Of a DNA stretch of 64,000 bases, positions 62,660 through 64,000 are shown one piece after another. The notes under the pieces were generated by a model. It was given only the letters and a program-made list of their open reading frames with translations. It did no database searches and was not told the origin of the DNA. Both the position numbers and the translations under genes were made by a program. The DNA is taken from NCBI RefSeq assembly GCF_018588945.1, contig NZ_JAFIWA010000004.1, forward strand, positions 248,001 through 312,000, in the 5' to 3' direction. This DNA comes from Microbacterium flavescens. GTDB taxonomy: Bacteria; Actinomycetota; Actinomycetes; Actinomycetales; Microbacteriaceae. Within the stretch, counting starts at the first letter, position 1; every line of letters starts with the position of its first letter.

Positions 62660-63630
62660 CCCGTCTCGCCGAGCTCCTCGAGAATGCGGTTGAGGTCTTG
62701 GATGCTCGCGAAATCGATGCTGACCTGGCCTTTACGCGCGGTCAGTGAGATTCGGACACGTGTGTTGAGGCGATCGCCGAGGCGTTCGGCGACCTCGTCG
62801 AGGTGTGCACGGCGCGAGCCGGCGGTGGGCTTGGCGGAGGGGCGGGATCCGGCATCCGTCATCTTCGCGGCAGCTTCCGCGGAGCGCACCGAGAGATCCT
62901 CGTTGACGATCTTGTCGGACAGGCGCTGCATCGCCTCGGGCGTGTCGAGCGAGAGGATCGCGCGTGCATGTCCCGCCGTCAGCACGCCGGCGGCGACGCG
63001 CTGCTGCACCGGAACCGGGAGCTTGAGGAGGCGGATCGTGTTGCTGATCTGCGGACGCGACCGGCCGATGCGGCTGGCGAGCTCCTCCTGGGTGATGCCG
63101 AAGTCTTCGAGGAGCTGCTGGTACGCCGAGGCCTCTTCGAGCGGGTTCAGCTCGGAGCGGTGGAGGTTCTCGAGAAGCGCGTCGCGGAGCAGATGCTCGT
63201 CGGCCGTCTCGCGGATGATCGCGGGGATGGACGTGAGCCCGGCCTCGCGTGCCGCGCGGGTGCGGCGCTCCCCCATGATGAGCTCGTACTCGCCGTCCTC
63301 GTTGGCGCGGACGACGACCGGTTGCAGAACCCCGAACTCGCGCACGCTGTGGACGAGTTCGGCGAGGTCCTCGACGTCGAAGTGCGTGCGCGGCTGGCGC
63401 GGGTTCGGCACGATCGAGTGGGGGTCGATGTGCGCGAGGCGTGCGCCCGGGACCTGGACGAGGTCGTCGGCCGGGGCGTCGTCGGGCTGCGTGCCCGCCT
63501 GCGCGCTGGGAGCGTCGTCGTCGCTGGGCACCGCGCGCGGGAAGAACACGTCCGCGGGGCGATCCTCTGCCGGTTCTGTCGTCGGGATCAGCGCGCCGAT
63601 CCCCCGTCCGAGGCCTGTGCGTTTGGCCAT
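62644..63630 (-). CDS. parB: Chromosome-partitioning protein ParB
   Basis: A 328-residue ParB with the N-terminal KRTGLGRGIGALIP, the CTP-binding/ParB-N region (RQPRTHFDVEDLAEL and MGERRTRAAREAG), ENLHRSELNPLEEA, a KorB-like helix-turn-helix (EELASRIGRSRPQISNTIRLL) and a C-terminal dimerisation domain. The ATG shares one base with the parA stop. It loads at parS sites near oriC; none was recognised in this window. Confidence 0.95.
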   Translation of the reverse strand: MAKRTGLGRGIGALIPTTEPAEDRPADVFFPRAVPSDDDAPSAQAGTQPDDAPADDLVQVPGARLAHIDPHSIVPNPRQPRTHFDVEDLAELVHSVREFGVLQPVVVRANEDGEYELIMGERRTRAAREAGLTSIPAIIRETADEHLLRDALLENLHRSELNPLEEASAYQQLLEDFGITQEELASRIGRSRPQISNTIRLLKLPVPVQQRVAAGVLTAGHARAILSLDTPEAMQRLSDKIVNEDLSVRSAEAAAKMTDAGSRPSAKPTAGSRRAHLDEVAERLGDRLNTRVRISLTARKGQVSIDFASIQDLNRILEELGETGYGAA

Positions 63631-64000
63631 CAGGCACCCCCTTCGATCTGCGATTCGACGTTCTTCTCCGCGACGGGCTCTCCGTCACGGCGGATGATCT
63701 CAACGGCCGCCTCGCGGTACGCGATCGCGCCGGCCGACTGCCCATCGTAGGCGATGACGGTCTGGCCGAAGCTCGGGGCTTCGGAGACGCGCACCGACCG
63801 CGGGATCACCGTGTGGAGCACTTCCTTGGCGAAGTGCTCGCGGACCTCTTCGGCGACCTGCTGCGCCAGACGCGTACGGCCGTCGTACATGGTCAGCAGG
63901 ATCGTGCTGAGCTTCAGGACCGGATTGAGGTGCTTCTGGATCATGCGCACGGTGCCGAGCAGCTGGCTCAGGCCCTCGAGTGCGTAGTACTCGCACTGGA
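63630..64000 (-). CDS. parA: Chromosome-partitioning ATPase ParA, 3' part only
   Basis: The C-terminal ~122 residues of a Soj/ParA ATPase, running off the right edge. The first visible residues read QCEYYALEGLSQLLGT, the conserved ParA block, followed by VLLTMYD-like ILLTMYDGRTRLAQQV and IPRSVRVSEAPSFGQTV. It partners ParB in origin segregation. Confidence 0.94.
   Translation of the reverse strand, partial: QCEYYALEGLSQLLGTVRMIQKHLNPVLKLSTILLTMYDGRTRLAQQVAEEVREHFAKEVLHTVIPRSVRVSEAPSFGQTVIAYDGQSAGAIAYREAAVEIIRRDGEPVAEKNVESQIEGGA

Noticed and set aside
62644..64000. parS sites near parAB
   Set aside because: I found no match to the TGTTTCACGTGAAACA-type site in the visible part.

Overview
This window looks like chromosomal DNA of a high-GC actinobacterium in the family Microbacteriaceae, most likely Microbacterium or a close relative. 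The basis is the very high GC, the frequent GTG starts, the actinobacterial gene clusters (rpsF-ssb-rpsR-rplI next to dnaB; DUF6049-murJ-trxB-trxA; parB-parA) and the many copies of the nonamer GGATGCCGC. The assignment rests on gene content and style, not on a database search. The right end reaches parB and a partial parA, so oriC probably lies a few kb beyond position 64000. No rRNA or tRNA gene, IS element, prophage or CRISPR array was seen.

Layout. 1-262: ribosomal proteins L33 (partial) and L28. 453-3933: a TetR regulator divergent from a glycosyltransferase and a FAD oxidoreductase, probably a small-molecule modification cassette. 3947-6037: mpg, then a PadR regulator with a membrane protein behind a perfect palindromic promoter. 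6071-12622: two zinc units, zur-permease-TIGR03943-TolB-like and znuACB, with a Zur-box-like palindrome upstream of znuA. 12680-18403: an arginase-fold enzyme, then an aminotransferase and branched-chain 2-oxoacid dehydrogenase E1alpha/E1beta/E2. 18514-24643: a small membrane protein, a WXG-like protein with an alpha/beta hydrolase, a large extracellular nuclease and a low-molecular-weight phosphatase. 24680-34934: purB, two membrane proteins, a 1507-residue LGFP-repeat protein with a cysteine-protease-like centre, a PLP decarboxylase and three small enzymes or accessory proteins.

34982-41571 is the replication/ribosome block: dnaB, a gene-free stretch full of DnaA-box-like sequences, two predicted surface proteins (one with seven chaplin-like repeats, a DPT stalk and a LAETG sortase signal), then rplI, rpsR, ssb and rpsF. 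41701-46182 holds a CoA-transferase, a glutaryl-CoA-dehydrogenase-like enzyme, a membrane protein and an FBP-domain protein. 46239-51712 is a complete dipeptide-type ABC importer with its two ATPases fused. 51903-64000 carries cca, a methyltransferase, the DUF6049-murJ-trxB-trxA group, a YCII/ECF42 sigma pair and parB-parA.

The most notable items are the chaplin-like sortase substrate, the LGFP/cysteine-protease-like giant, a palindromic element inserted in frame in a zinc-locus gene, a family of dispersed repeats that abut stop codons, and the DnaA-box cluster upstream of dnaB. Several regulatory sites can be read directly: the PadR palindrome, the Zur box, two ECF-type trx promoters and an ECF42-type promoter.
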